A DNA stretch of 64,000 nt from JBOCEF01 sp047610385 (GTDB taxonomy: Bacteria > Pseudomonadota > Alphaproteobacteria > Rhodobacterales > Rhodobacteraceae). Below are positions 35,056 through 42,944 of the stretch, piece after piece. Location: positions 1 to 64,000 of the forward strand of contig JBLGAC010000001.1 of assembly GCA_047610385.1 (NCBI GenBank), written 5' to 3'. The notes under the pieces are model-generated. The model saw only the letters and a program-made list of their open reading frames with translations. It made no database searches and was not told where the DNA came from. The first letter of the stretch is position 1; every line of letters begins with the position of its first letter. The position numbers were made by a program, and so were the translations under genes.

Positions 35056-35499
35056 ATGTTCGACAACATGCCCCGCGGCACGATCTGCATCGAAGACATC
35101 GAAATCGGCATGACCCGCCATGTGCGCAAAACCATCGAAAACCGCGACATCGAAATGTTTGCAGAGGTGTCTACCGATCACAATCCGGTGCATCTGGACG
35201 ACGCCTATGCCCAAGACACCATCTTTGGCGGCCGCATCGCCCATGGCATGCTGACCGCGGGGCTGATTTCAGCGGTGATCGGCGAACAGCTTCCCGGCCA
35301 CGGCTCGGTCTATTTGGGCCAGACGCTGAAATTCATGGCACCCGTGCGGCCCGGCGACACGGTGGTTGCCGAAGTGACCGTGCGAGAGATCGACCACGGG
35401 AAACGTCGCGTGACCCTTGATTGCCGCTGCCTCGTGGGCGATACGGTCGTGCTGAAGGGCGAGGCGCTTGTCCTCGCGCCATCGCGTAAATTCGACTGA
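35056..35499 (+). CDS. MaoC-like hydratase
   Basis: The 147-residue single hot-dog-domain protein has the (R)-hydratase motif AEVSTDHNPVHLDDAYAQDT followed by GGRIAHGMLTAGLISAVIG. In MaoC/PhaJ enzymes these Asp and His residues hydrate enoyl-CoA. Many small members act in fatty-acid or PHA metabolism; the exact substrate is unknown. A strong CAGGAGGA site fixes the ATG at 35056. ribF follows after 59 bp. Confidence 0.88.
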   Translation: MFDNMPRGTICIEDIEIGMTRHVRKTIENRDIEMFAEVSTDHNPVHLDDAYAQDTIFGGRIAHGMLTAGLISAVIGEQLPGHGSVYLGQTLKFMAPVRPGDTVVAEVTVREIDHGKRRVTLDCRCLVGDTVVLKGEALVLAPSRKFD

Positions 35500-35558
35500 C
35501 GCCGCCCCTTCGGACCGATCCCGGCCCCAAGGGACGGACCCCGACGGAAAGGCCGCCC

Positions 35559-36488
35559 ATGCGCATCATCACCGGCATCGACGCGGTTCGCGATCAGGAC
35601 CGTGGAACCTCTGCCGCTCTGGGCAATTTTGACGGGGTGCATCGCGGGCATCAGGCGGTGCTCGACGCCGCGCGGATCCCCGGCGCGCCCCTTGGGGTTG
35701 TGACGTTCGAACCGCACCCTCGGGTCTTTTTTGCCCCCGGCGCGCCCCCGTTCCGGCTGATGACACCGGATGCGCGCGTCCATCGGCTGGAAAAGCTGGG
35801 GGTGGAGCGGTTGTTTATCCTCAGCTTCAACGCCGCGCTGATGGGCCTTTCGGCTGAGGAATTCGCGCGCGACATGCTCGTGGGTGCGCTGGGCCTGAAA
35901 CATGTCGCGGTGGGCGCCGATTTCCGGTTCGGCAAAGGCCGGGCCGGGGATGCAGCGCAGCTTTCCGCGCTTGGTGCCCGCTACGGGTTCAGCGTCACTG
36001 CCGTTGATCTGGTGGGGGGTGAGGAGGCGATTTCCTCCACCGCCATCCGAATCGCCTTGGCTGAGGGACGCCCCGAGGACGCCGCCCACATGCTGGGCCA
36101 TCGCCACCGCATCGACGGGGCGGTGCAGCACGGCGAAAAGCGCGGGCGCACGCTGGGCTTTCCCACCGCGAACATCGACCTTACCGGCCTGCACCTGCCG
36201 CGCTTTGGCGTCTATGCGGTGACGGTCGATGTGCTGGACGGCCCGCACATGGGCCGCCACCGCGGTGCTGCGTCGATCGGCGTGCGGCCGATGTTCGGCG
36301 CCAACACCCCGAACCTTGAGGTGTTCCTGCTCGATTTCGCCGGCGATCTTTACGGCGCGGAGTTGTCCGTCGGGCTGGTCAAATTCCTGCGGCCTGAGGA
36401 AAAATACGACGGCGTTGACACACTGGTCGCCCAGATGCACCGCGATTGCGATCAGGCAGCTGCGGCACTGGCGGCAATCGGCCATTAG
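35559..36488 (+). CDS. ribF: Bifunctional riboflavin kinase/FAD synthetase
   Basis: RibF phosphorylates riboflavin to FMN and adenylylates FMN to FAD. The 309-residue protein has the N-terminal nucleotidyltransferase domain (ALGNFDGVHRGHQAVL; VGADFRFGKGRAGD; ISSTAIRIAL). The C-terminal flavokinase domain has GAVQHGEKRGRTLGFPTANI and GVYAVTV. The length is normal. An AAAGG site precedes the ATG. Confidence 0.96.
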   Translation: MRIITGIDAVRDQDRGTSAALGNFDGVHRGHQAVLDAARIPGAPLGVVTFEPHPRVFFAPGAPPFRLMTPDARVHRLEKLGVERLFILSFNAALMGLSAEEFARDMLVGALGLKHVAVGADFRFGKGRAGDAAQLSALGARYGFSVTAVDLVGGEEAISSTAIRIALAEGRPEDAAHMLGHRHRIDGAVQHGEKRGRTLGFPTANIDLTGLHLPRFGVYAVTVDVLDGPHMGRHRGAASIGVRPMFGANTPNLEVFLLDFAGDLYGAELSVGLVKFLRPEEKYDGVDTLVAQMHRDCDQAAAALAAIGH

Positions 36489-36530
36489 CCCCGCTGGACC
36501 CGAGGCCGCGGCTGTGGTCATGTCCCCGCC

Positions 36531-37001
36531 ATGACAAGCGATATCGACCGCAAGGGGCTGGCCCCCGAATACTGGCGCACGACGCCCCTTTCCGACATGA
36601 CGCGCCTTGAATGGGAGGCGCTGTGCGACGGCTGTGGCCGCTGCTGCCTGCTGAAGCTTGAGGACGAAGACACAGGCCAGGTCGCCTATACCGACGTGCA
36701 TTGCCGCCTGTTCGATCCAGACACCTGCCGCTGCGGGAATTACGCGCACCGGAAACGTCTGGTGCCGGGCTGCGTGCAGCTGACGCCGGAAACCATTGAC
36801 GCCTCTGCGCCTTGGATGCCCGAAACCTGCGCATACCGGCGCCTGCACGAAGGCCGCGATCTGCCCGACTGGCACCCGCTGGTCACCGGCGATCCTGACA
36901 GCCCACGCAAGGCGGGCGTCGCCATGCACCAGTCCTCGGTTCCCGAATGGGAGGTCGACGAGGACGATCTTGAAGATCACATCATCGAAGGGATGCTCTG
37001 A
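36531..37001 (+). CDS. YcgN family cysteine-cluster protein (UPF0260)
   Basis: The 156-residue protein has the conserved cluster LCDGCGRCCLLKLED, followed by CRLFDPDTCRCGNYAHRK, CVQLTPE and ETCAYRRLHEGRDLPDWHPLVTGD, the YcgN/UPF0260 pattern. The cysteines resemble an Fe-S or zinc site (YkgJ-like), but function is unproven. The lyase gene begins one base after its stop, so the two are probably one transcript. Confidence 0.9.
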   Translation: MTSDIDRKGLAPEYWRTTPLSDMTRLEWEALCDGCGRCCLLKLEDEDTGQVAYTDVHCRLFDPDTCRCGNYAHRKRLVPGCVQLTPETIDASAPWMPETCAYRRLHEGRDLPDWHPLVTGDPDSPRKAGVAMHQSSVPEWEVDEDDLEDHIIEGML

Positions 37002-37002
37002 T

Positions 37003-38067
37003 ATGTGGTTCACATCTGACAATTCCGGCCCCGCCCACCCCGCGCTGCTTGATGCGATGGTGGCGGCGAATGACGGCTATTGCTCGTCCTACGGCGCTGA
37101 TGATCTGACCGCGCGCGTCACCGCCCGCATCCGCAACATCTTTGAGGCGCCCAATGCCGAGGTGCTGCTGGTGGCCACGGGCACGGCGGCCAACGTCATC
37201 TCGCTGGGTGCGCTGTGCCCGCCTTGGGGCGCGCTGTTTTGCCATGAACGCGCGCATATCGAAGAAGACGAATGCGGCGCGCCTGAATTCTACACCGGCG
37301 GTGCCAAGCTGACGCTGGTGCCCGGCGATCACGGGCGCATGGATGCCAGCGCCCTGCGGCACATCATCAGCCACACCGGGCGCGGCGGCGTGCACAACGT
37401 CCAGCGCGGCGCGGTGTCGATCACCCAGTCCACCGAATTGGGCGCGATCTATTCCCCCGCCCAGATCGCGGCGCTGACCGCGATTGCCCGCGATTTTGAC
37501 CTGCCGGTGCACATGGACGGCACCCGCTTTGCCAACGCGCTGTCGCGCACTGGCGGCACAGCGGCGGAGATGTCGTGGAAGGCGGGCGTGGACATCCTGA
37601 GCCTCGGGGCCACCAAGAACGGCGCGCTGGCGGCTGAGGCGATCATTCTGTTCGACCCCGACAAATTCAAAGGCAAAGCGTGGGAGCTGGAGCTGCGCCG
37701 CAAGCGGGGCGGGCATCTGTTCTCCAAGATGCGCTATGTGGCGGCGCAGATGGACGCGTGGCTGGACGATGGCCGCTGGCTGGATCTGGCGGGCCGCGCC
37801 AACGCCGCCGCCGACCATCTGGTCGCAGGGCTGCGCGGCGTTGAGGGCGTCGAATTCCTGCACCCGCCTGAGGCCAACGCCCTGTTCGTCGCCTTTTCGC
37901 GCGACATGCACCGCCGCGCCCATGACGCCGGGGCGCATTATTACATGTGGCCGTTCGACCAGTCGCTGGAGGGGCCGGGCGACAAGATGCTGTCGGCAAG
38001 GTTGGTGTGCAACTGGGCGACGGAAAAGCGCGATATGGATGCGTTTGTGGCGGCGTTGAAGGGCTGA
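37003..38067 (+). CDS. Threonine aldolase / beta-eliminating lyase family PLP enzyme
   Basis: The 354-residue protein is a fold-type I PLP enzyme of the low-specificity threonine aldolase group. It has MWFTSDNSGPAHPALLDAM, EVLLVATGTAANVISLGAL, the cofactor-aspartate region LPVHMDGTRFANAL, and the Schiff-base lysine in LSLGATKNGALAAEA. It should cleave beta-hydroxy amino acids such as threonine to glycine plus an aldehyde; the preferred substrate is unknown. It is one base downstream of the ycgN-like gene. Confidence 0.9.
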   Translation: MWFTSDNSGPAHPALLDAMVAANDGYCSSYGADDLTARVTARIRNIFEAPNAEVLLVATGTAANVISLGALCPPWGALFCHERAHIEEDECGAPEFYTGGAKLTLVPGDHGRMDASALRHIISHTGRGGVHNVQRGAVSITQSTELGAIYSPAQIAALTAIARDFDLPVHMDGTRFANALSRTGGTAAEMSWKAGVDILSLGATKNGALAAEAIILFDPDKFKGKAWELELRRKRGGHLFSKMRYVAAQMDAWLDDGRWLDLAGRANAAADHLVAGLRGVEGVEFLHPPEANALFVAFSRDMHRRAHDAGAHYYMWPFDQSLEGPGDKMLSARLVCNWATEKRDMDAFVAALKG

Positions 38068-38072
38068 GGGGG

Positions 38073-39038
38073 TTGGAGAACGCCGTCGGATATCTGCTTC
38101 TGGCGGCGGGGTTGCTGCTAGCACTCGGCCCCCAACCCGCGCGCGGATTGCGCCGCGTCGGAGTCTGGTTGCGTTTGGGGCTGAGGCGCTACAAGCGCGG
38201 CAAGCTTCAACGCAGCCTGCCGGCCCTGTCGCTCTTGTTTCTGGTGGCACTCGGAATTTCGGTTGTCAGCATCGCAGTCTGGGGATTTCTCGGCGAAAAG
38301 GGAGGGGCGCTCGGTTCAGCGGGCGATTTCTTCGGCGGCATCCTCAACCCGTTGATCGCCGCGGCGGCGCTGTTCGCGCTGCTGCACACGATCCGCATTC
38401 AGCAGGAAGAACTTCGCCTCACGCGCCATGAATTGGCGCGGTCGTCGGAGGCATTGCAAGGGCAGGCGAGACTGTACGAACGGCAGTTGTTCAATCAGGT
38501 GTTTGCTGAGGCTTTGGCCGATCTGGATGCAGCGCGGCGCGAGTTAACTCAGCGAACGCCCGGCGAAAATGCGCCCCTTGTTGGCCAAGCTGCATTCGGG
38601 ATGGTCCAAAGGGGTATAACTAATGAGCTTCGAAATTACTCACGCCCAGAAGGGGTGCAAAAAGACATCAAACAGATCGATGAAATTAGTCGATTAGTCA
38701 CCAAATCTGTGCACCCCGCAGTCGACCCGGACCGCTTTATAAAAACGCTAATTCATGCCTGCAGACTGGCAGACAGATCGCCATCGCCATCGCCACCAAG
38801 AGATAGCTTCCAAAGAATATCAATGCGACTCTCTGAAAACGAGATATTTTGCGCATTCTTCCTGGCGCTTAGCCCGGACGGGGCGCCAATTTTTGAGTAC
38901 GTTGGCAAACTAGACATTCCGAACTTGCTGCCCGGGTATCCACGCATACCCTCACAGTTCGGCGACCCCATCGACCTCCTCCGCCTTGTTCACTCCTTGC
39001 CCGCCTCAAACCCCAACGCCGACGCCTCAAATTCATAA
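38073..39038 (+). CDS. Accessory TM/coiled-coil protein, resembling putative phage-abortive-infection membrane proteins
   Basis: From a TTG at 38073 the frame encodes 321 residues. There are two or three membrane segments (LLLAAGLLLALGP; LLFLVALGISVVSIAVWGFLG), then GDFFGGILNPLIAAAALFAL and a coiled coil (HTIRIQQEELRLTRHELARSSEALQGQ). The pattern of a glycine-rich helix, Asn-Pro-Leu and a Gln-Gln-Glu-Glu coiled coil is familiar to me from proteins near defence genes (putAbiC-like), but this is only similarity by eye. The 3' half is A/T-rich. The last 49 bp overlap the end of hslO on the other strand. Start codon and function are uncertain. Confidence 0.6.
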   Translation: MENAVGYLLLAAGLLLALGPQPARGLRRVGVWLRLGLRRYKRGKLQRSLPALSLLFLVALGISVVSIAVWGFLGEKGGALGSAGDFFGGILNPLIAAAALFALLHTIRIQQEELRLTRHELARSSEALQGQARLYERQLFNQVFAEALADLDAARRELTQRTPGENAPLVGQAAFGMVQRGITNELRNYSRPEGVQKDIKQIDEISRLVTKSVHPAVDPDRFIKTLIHACRLADRSPSPSPPRDSFQRISMRLSENEIFCAFFLALSPDGAPIFEYVGKLDIPNLLPGYPRIPSQFGDPIDLLRLVHSLPASNPNADASNS

Positions 39039-39988
39039 TGGCGCCCGCAGAACTGGCAATCAGCTGTCACCATCCCCTCGGGCGTGGTCATGGTGCGGAT
39101 GTCTTTTGCGGAATACTGGTGCAGGGCCTCGACCACTTTGGCGGGCTCACAGGTGCAGCCGAATTTCACCGTTTGCGGGGCCCAGATCCGTGGGGTTTCT
39201 TCGTGAAACAGGCGCGTCAGCAGCGTCTCTTGGGTCACCAACGGGCCGAGAAGTTCATGCGTGTCCGCGGTGTCCAGCAGCATGTTCACGCGGGTCCAGT
39301 TCTCAGCCTGGCTTGCGCCGCCCATCTCCGCCACGTCGTGGGATGACAGCAGGCCGTCGGCGCCGGTCGCCTCAGCCCCCGCGGGCGCGCCCATGCCCGG
39401 TTTGGGCATCTGTTGCAGCATGACCCCGCCGCCGCGCCAGGATTTGCCATGGCCGGGGATCTCAGATTGCGCCGTCGACAGCATGAACCGGGTGGCGATC
39501 TGTTCGGACTGCGCGAAATAGGTCTCAGCGCAGGCCGCAAGCGATCCGCCGGTCAAAGGCGTCATGCCCTGATAGGGCTGCATGCCCGCGCCCTGATCGA
39601 TCATCATGGCAAAGATGCCGCTGCCGATCTGCGCAAAACCCGGCGCGTCCGGGTCCAGCGCATCGCGGTCATACCCGGCATAGGCGCGCATGCGGGCGGG
39701 CTGGCCCTCAGCCGCCGGGGCATACCAGTCGGTGGCGATCAGGCGGATCGGCCCTTTGCCGCGGATTTGCAGCGACAGGCGCCAGCGCAGCTTCATCGCC
39801 TGGCCCATCAGGGCGGTGATCAGCGCGGCCTCAGCCGCCAGACCCGCGACGACGGGGGGGTAATCATGCCCCTCAAGCATCCGGGCCAACGTGCTGTCGA
39901 GCCGGGCGGAGCGGCCGCGCACATCGGCGCCTTCAAGCACGAAGGGAAGGACGGTGTCGTCTCCGGCAAGGATGGGGGCGTCGGTCAT
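38990..39988 (-). CDS. hslO: Redox-regulated chaperone Hsp33
   Basis: Hsp33 is a holdase activated by oxidation and release of zinc. The 332-residue protein has the N-terminal core and the zinc-binding cysteines at the C-terminus as FGCTCEPAKVVEAL and DCQFCGRHYEF, the CxC...CxxC motif of the redox switch. The ATG at 39988 follows CGGAGA; the longer frame is not coding. Its 3' end overlaps the accessory gene at 38073 tail-to-tail by 49 bp. Confidence 0.95.
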   Translation of the reverse strand: MTDAPILAGDDTVLPFVLEGADVRGRSARLDSTLARMLEGHDYPPVVAGLAAEAALITALMGQAMKLRWRLSLQIRGKGPIRLIATDWYAPAAEGQPARMRAYAGYDRDALDPDAPGFAQIGSGIFAMMIDQGAGMQPYQGMTPLTGGSLAACAETYFAQSEQIATRFMLSTAQSEIPGHGKSWRGGGVMLQQMPKPGMGAPAGAEATGADGLLSSHDVAEMGGASQAENWTRVNMLLDTADTHELLGPLVTQETLLTRLFHEETPRIWAPQTVKFGCTCEPAKVVEALHQYSAKDIRTMTTPEGMVTADCQFCGRHYEFEASALGFEAGKE

Positions 39989-40121
39989 GGCGAAGTCTCC
40001 GGGCGGCGGTGGGTCTGGGGCACGCGCAGGGGCGCGCAGTTGCCGCGACACATAGCGCCGGGGACCGCCCACCGCCACCCCCGCGCTTGACCACGCCCCC
40101 CTGCGCAGCATCATGGTGGCC

Positions 40122-40565
40122 ATGAGACGGTTCGGAGAGACATGGCGCAACGACGCCCCCTATCGCCAGCGCCCCGGCGCCTATGCCGCCATCCTACGCG
40201 GACCAATGATGCTGCTTGCGGCCACGCCAAACGATGGCGAATCGCTGTTGCTGCCCGGCGGTGGGGTGGATCCCGGCGAATCGCCCCTGCAAGCCCTGCA
40301 CCGCGAAGTCAGGGAGGAAGTCGGCTGGACCGTCGCCCCGATCCGCCGCCTTGGGGCCTATCAGCGCTATTGCTACATGCCCGATTACGGGTTCTGGGCG
40401 CGCAAGATCTGCATGATCCACCTATGCCGCGCTGGCCAGCGCATCGCCCCGCCGATTGAACCCGACCATTCCCCCGTCTGGATGCGCATCGAGGACGCCG
40501 CCGAGGCGCTGAGCCTAAGTGGGGAGCGTCATTTCGTGCGCCAGTTGCTGCGCGGCATGGGCTGA
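40122..40565 (+). CDS. Nudix hydrolase
   Basis: The 147-residue protein has a complete Nudix box, GGGVDPGESPLQALHREVREEVGW, matching GX5EX7REUXEEXGU. It probably hydrolyses a nucleoside diphosphate derivative, but the specificity is unknown. The start is either the ATG at 40113 or at 40122; the second gives the common RRFGETW opening. No clear ribosome-binding site separates them. An HNH gene follows. Confidence 0.85.
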   Translation: MRRFGETWRNDAPYRQRPGAYAAILRGPMMLLAATPNDGESLLLPGGGVDPGESPLQALHREVREEVGWTVAPIRRLGAYQRYCYMPDYGFWARKICMIHLCRAGQRIAPPIEPDHSPVWMRIEDAAEALSLSGERHFVRQLLRGMG

Positions 40566-40611
40566 CTGGTGGCAGTTGACTGGCGGCGCGGGGCCTGGTC
40601 TGGGTATCGCC

Positions 40612-41376
40612 ATGGAGACCAAAGCCAATTTCTGGACGCGGCATCAGGCGCTTGAGGTGCTGGAGCTCTATCTCTCGCAACCGTTCGGGCACAATCATGC
40701 GCGCAATCCGCGGGTGGCAGCGCTGGCCAATGCCATCGGGCGCACGCCGGGCGCGGTGGCGATGAAGCTGGGCAATTTCGCCCATCTCGACCCGCATCTG
40801 GCGCGGCGCGGGTTGGACGGGGTCGCCAAGCAGGACCGGGCAATCTGGCGCACCTATCTGCACGCCCCCGCCGCGCTGTTCGCGGAGCTGGAGACAGCGC
40901 GTGCCACCCCAACGGGATTCGCCGAACCGCACCCGGCCCGCCTAAGCCCTGCCCACCTGAAACCAGCCCCTGACATCGACACAGATGCGCCGGTCAGCGC
41001 CATCGCCCGGCGCGGCCAGACTTGGTTTCGCCAAAATGCCCTGATCCGGTTCAGCTATCGCTGCGCGGTCACCGGCCTTGATGACGAACGTCTGCTGACC
41101 GCCAGCCACATCGTGCCCTGGGCCGAGGACCGCGCGCGGCGGCTTGACCCATCCAACGGCATCGCCCTGAATGCGCTGCATGATCGCGCGTTTGACAAAG
41201 GGCTGATCACGTTCGACGAAAACTGGCGGGTGATGGTGTCCCTGCGGCTTGCGCCTGAGGCGCGCAGTTGGTTCGCGCAGCCCGCGTTCGCAGCGCTGCG
41301 CATGCCCGATCATGTGCTGCCAGATCCGGCCGCGATGGCGCGCCACCGCGGCCGCTTTGCCGCCAATTTCACCTGA
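40612..41376 (+). CDS. HNH endonuclease (predicted restriction-type)
   Basis: The 254-residue protein has an N-terminal helical module (LELYLSQPFGHNHARNPRVA; ALANAIGRTPGAVAMKLGNF). The C-terminal HNH nuclease domain has CAVTGLDDERLLTASHIVPW and LDPSNGIALNALHDRAFDKG, giving the His-Asn-His catalytic set. Similar stand-alone proteins are annotated as putative restriction endonucleases. No methyltransferase gene is near. The ATG at 40612 is chosen because an earlier frame overlaps the Nudix gene. Confidence 0.85.
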   Translation: METKANFWTRHQALEVLELYLSQPFGHNHARNPRVAALANAIGRTPGAVAMKLGNFAHLDPHLARRGLDGVAKQDRAIWRTYLHAPAALFAELETARATPTGFAEPHPARLSPAHLKPAPDIDTDAPVSAIARRGQTWFRQNALIRFSYRCAVTGLDDERLLTASHIVPWAEDRARRLDPSNGIALNALHDRAFDKGLITFDENWRVMVSLRLAPEARSWFAQPAFAALRMPDHVLPDPAAMARHRGRFAANFT

Positions 41377-41388
41377 CGCACAGCCGCG

Positions 41389-41817
41389 TCATTCTACGAT
41401 GACGGTGATCTGACCCGAGGCAACGGAAGGCTTCAGCGGCACATGATACGCGTCGCCCATCACCAGCTGCAACGTGTGGGGGCCGGGGCTCAGCTCCAAC
41501 ACAGTTTCGGTCTGGCCGCCGCCGAAATGGCGGTGGTGATCGTCGCTCGGCAGCCCGTTTTCCGCGATGGCGGCGTCGTCAGGCCCGGCGCCCCATACGG
41601 CCCGGTCAACCAGAACGTGGTGATGGCCGGTGCCGTCCTTTTCAATCCCGGCGGGCGCGACGCCCATGCCTGTCAGCCCAAAGCGGATCGTGACAGGCGA
41701 GGCCACGACCGCCCCGTCAGACAGCCCGATGAAATATGCCTCAGCGGCGGCGGCAGGCAGGGCCGAAAGCGCGAGGATCGGCGCAAGCAGGAACGCAGTG
41801 GCGCGGCGAGTGAACAT
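41389..41817 (-). CDS. DUF4399 periplasmic protein
   Basis: The 142-residue protein starts with a signal peptide (TRRATAFLLAPILALSALPAAAAEA). It then carries the DUF4399 markers GTGHHHVLVD, DDHHRHFGGGQTETVLELSPG and HTLQLVMGDAYHVP, rich in histidine. The family is of unknown function, often predicted to be periplasmic; the histidines suggest metal binding. A strong AGGAGG site at the ATG (41817) makes the start secure. It is convergent with the HNH gene. Confidence 0.88.
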   Translation of the reverse strand: MFTRRATAFLLAPILALSALPAAAAEAYFIGLSDGAVVASPVTIRFGLTGMGVAPAGIEKDGTGHHHVLVDRAVWGAGPDDAAIAENGLPSDDHHRHFGGGQTETVLELSPGPHTLQLVMGDAYHVPLKPSVASGQITVIVE

Positions 41818-41980
41818 GGTGGTCCTCCTGTGACATGCGGCCAGGCACTGCGCCTGCCGCGACGTCATACTTGCGCCGCCATGCCGGCCCGGCAAGGGGC
41901 GCAAGGCGCTGTATTTTGAAAACCAAAACTGATTATGGTAGTCATAAATAATTCGCATATCAGCACGTCAGGAACATTCC

Positions 41981-42830
41981 ATGACCGCCACCCCCGCTGC
42001 AACGCGCCCTGCCCCGGCCATCGGGACCGCGACGCTCATCTTCGCCGCGACCCCTTATATGCGTGGTGATGCTGGCCGCGGTGCAGCGAGCTGAGGCCGT
42101 GCCGGTCGCCTATACCGACCAGACCGAATTTCTGAACGCGCTCGCCGCCGAAGGGTTGGCGCCTGTGCATGAGACATTCGAGGGCGACGCCGCTTGGGGT
42201 GCCGTGCGTTCAACCATCCCCGGCGGGCCGCAGCTGGCACCCGCGGTCACCAGCAAAGGCGTGACTTGGACCAGCAACTTAGCGGGCGGGCAGATCACCA
42301 CCAGCAAAGGCGCCGCGCGCAGCGGCAGCTGGGGGGTCTACGCCAACCCCCACGGGTCCTACGACGCGGGCAACCCCGACTGTTTTATCCCCGGCGGCTA
42401 CGGCGACGGCTTTCAAGGTGCCGCGCAATCGGCCGAAACACTCTAGGCCGTTGGTGGCTGGCTGACCACCAACACGCCCTATGCCTCGGTCGGGCTGTTC
42501 CTTGAGGGGTATCCCAACACACCCGTCGATTTCGGCGAGACCTGCGATGCCGCCGGGGACAACTGCGTGTCGAATTCAACGCTCGGCACCGCGTGGAAAT
42601 TCTTTGGCGCGATCGAAAAAATCGGATTTTCAATGTTCGAATTCAGGGAGCTGGAAGGCAAGCTGGAGCCCGGCGGCGGCGACATCAAGTTCATCTTCGC
42701 CGACGACATTTATCTGGCCGGATCGGCGCTGGGCGGGGCGCCTGCGATCCCGCTGCCGGCCGCCGCGCCCTTGCTGATCGGCGCACTGGCGTTGCTTGCA
42801 GGGCTGCGCCGACCCCGCGCTGCCACCTGA
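41981..42830 (+). pseudogene. Disrupted VPLPA-CTERM (PEP-CTERM-like) secreted protein gene
   Basis: The gene starts at an ATG (41981) with an AGGAA site and a signal-peptide-like opening (TATLIFAATP), but this frame closes within about 37 codons. A +1 shift near 42051-42060 restores LICVVMLAAVQRAEA and the main body. That frame runs to an in-frame TAG at 42444-42446, then continues open to 42830. The distal part ends in IPLPAAAPLLIGALALLAGL plus RRPRAA, a VPLPA-type sorting signal of signature, hydrophobic helix and basic tail. The two lesions argue for a decayed gene, although a shorter product from the GTG at 42063 and a restart are possible. Confidence 0.75.
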
Positions 42831-42918
42831 CGCGGGCCAGCCTGCGGCCCTGCATTGCTTGACACTCCGCCCCCCCCACATAATGTGCGCACGCTGCCCG
42901 GGATGCCCCGCGCGGCGA

Positions 42919-42924
42919 TATAAT
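42919..42924 (+). promoter_or_regulatory. Perfect -10 hexamer just upstream of thrS
   Basis: TATAAT lies 20 bp before the thrS ATG and just before the CCGGAGG ribosome-binding site. There is no matching -35 at 17 bp. A TTGACA (42859-42864) with CATAAT (42879-42884) lies further upstream, at a short 14-bp spacing. Confidence 0.35.
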
Positions 42925-42944
42925 TCTGTTCCGGAGGCTACCCA

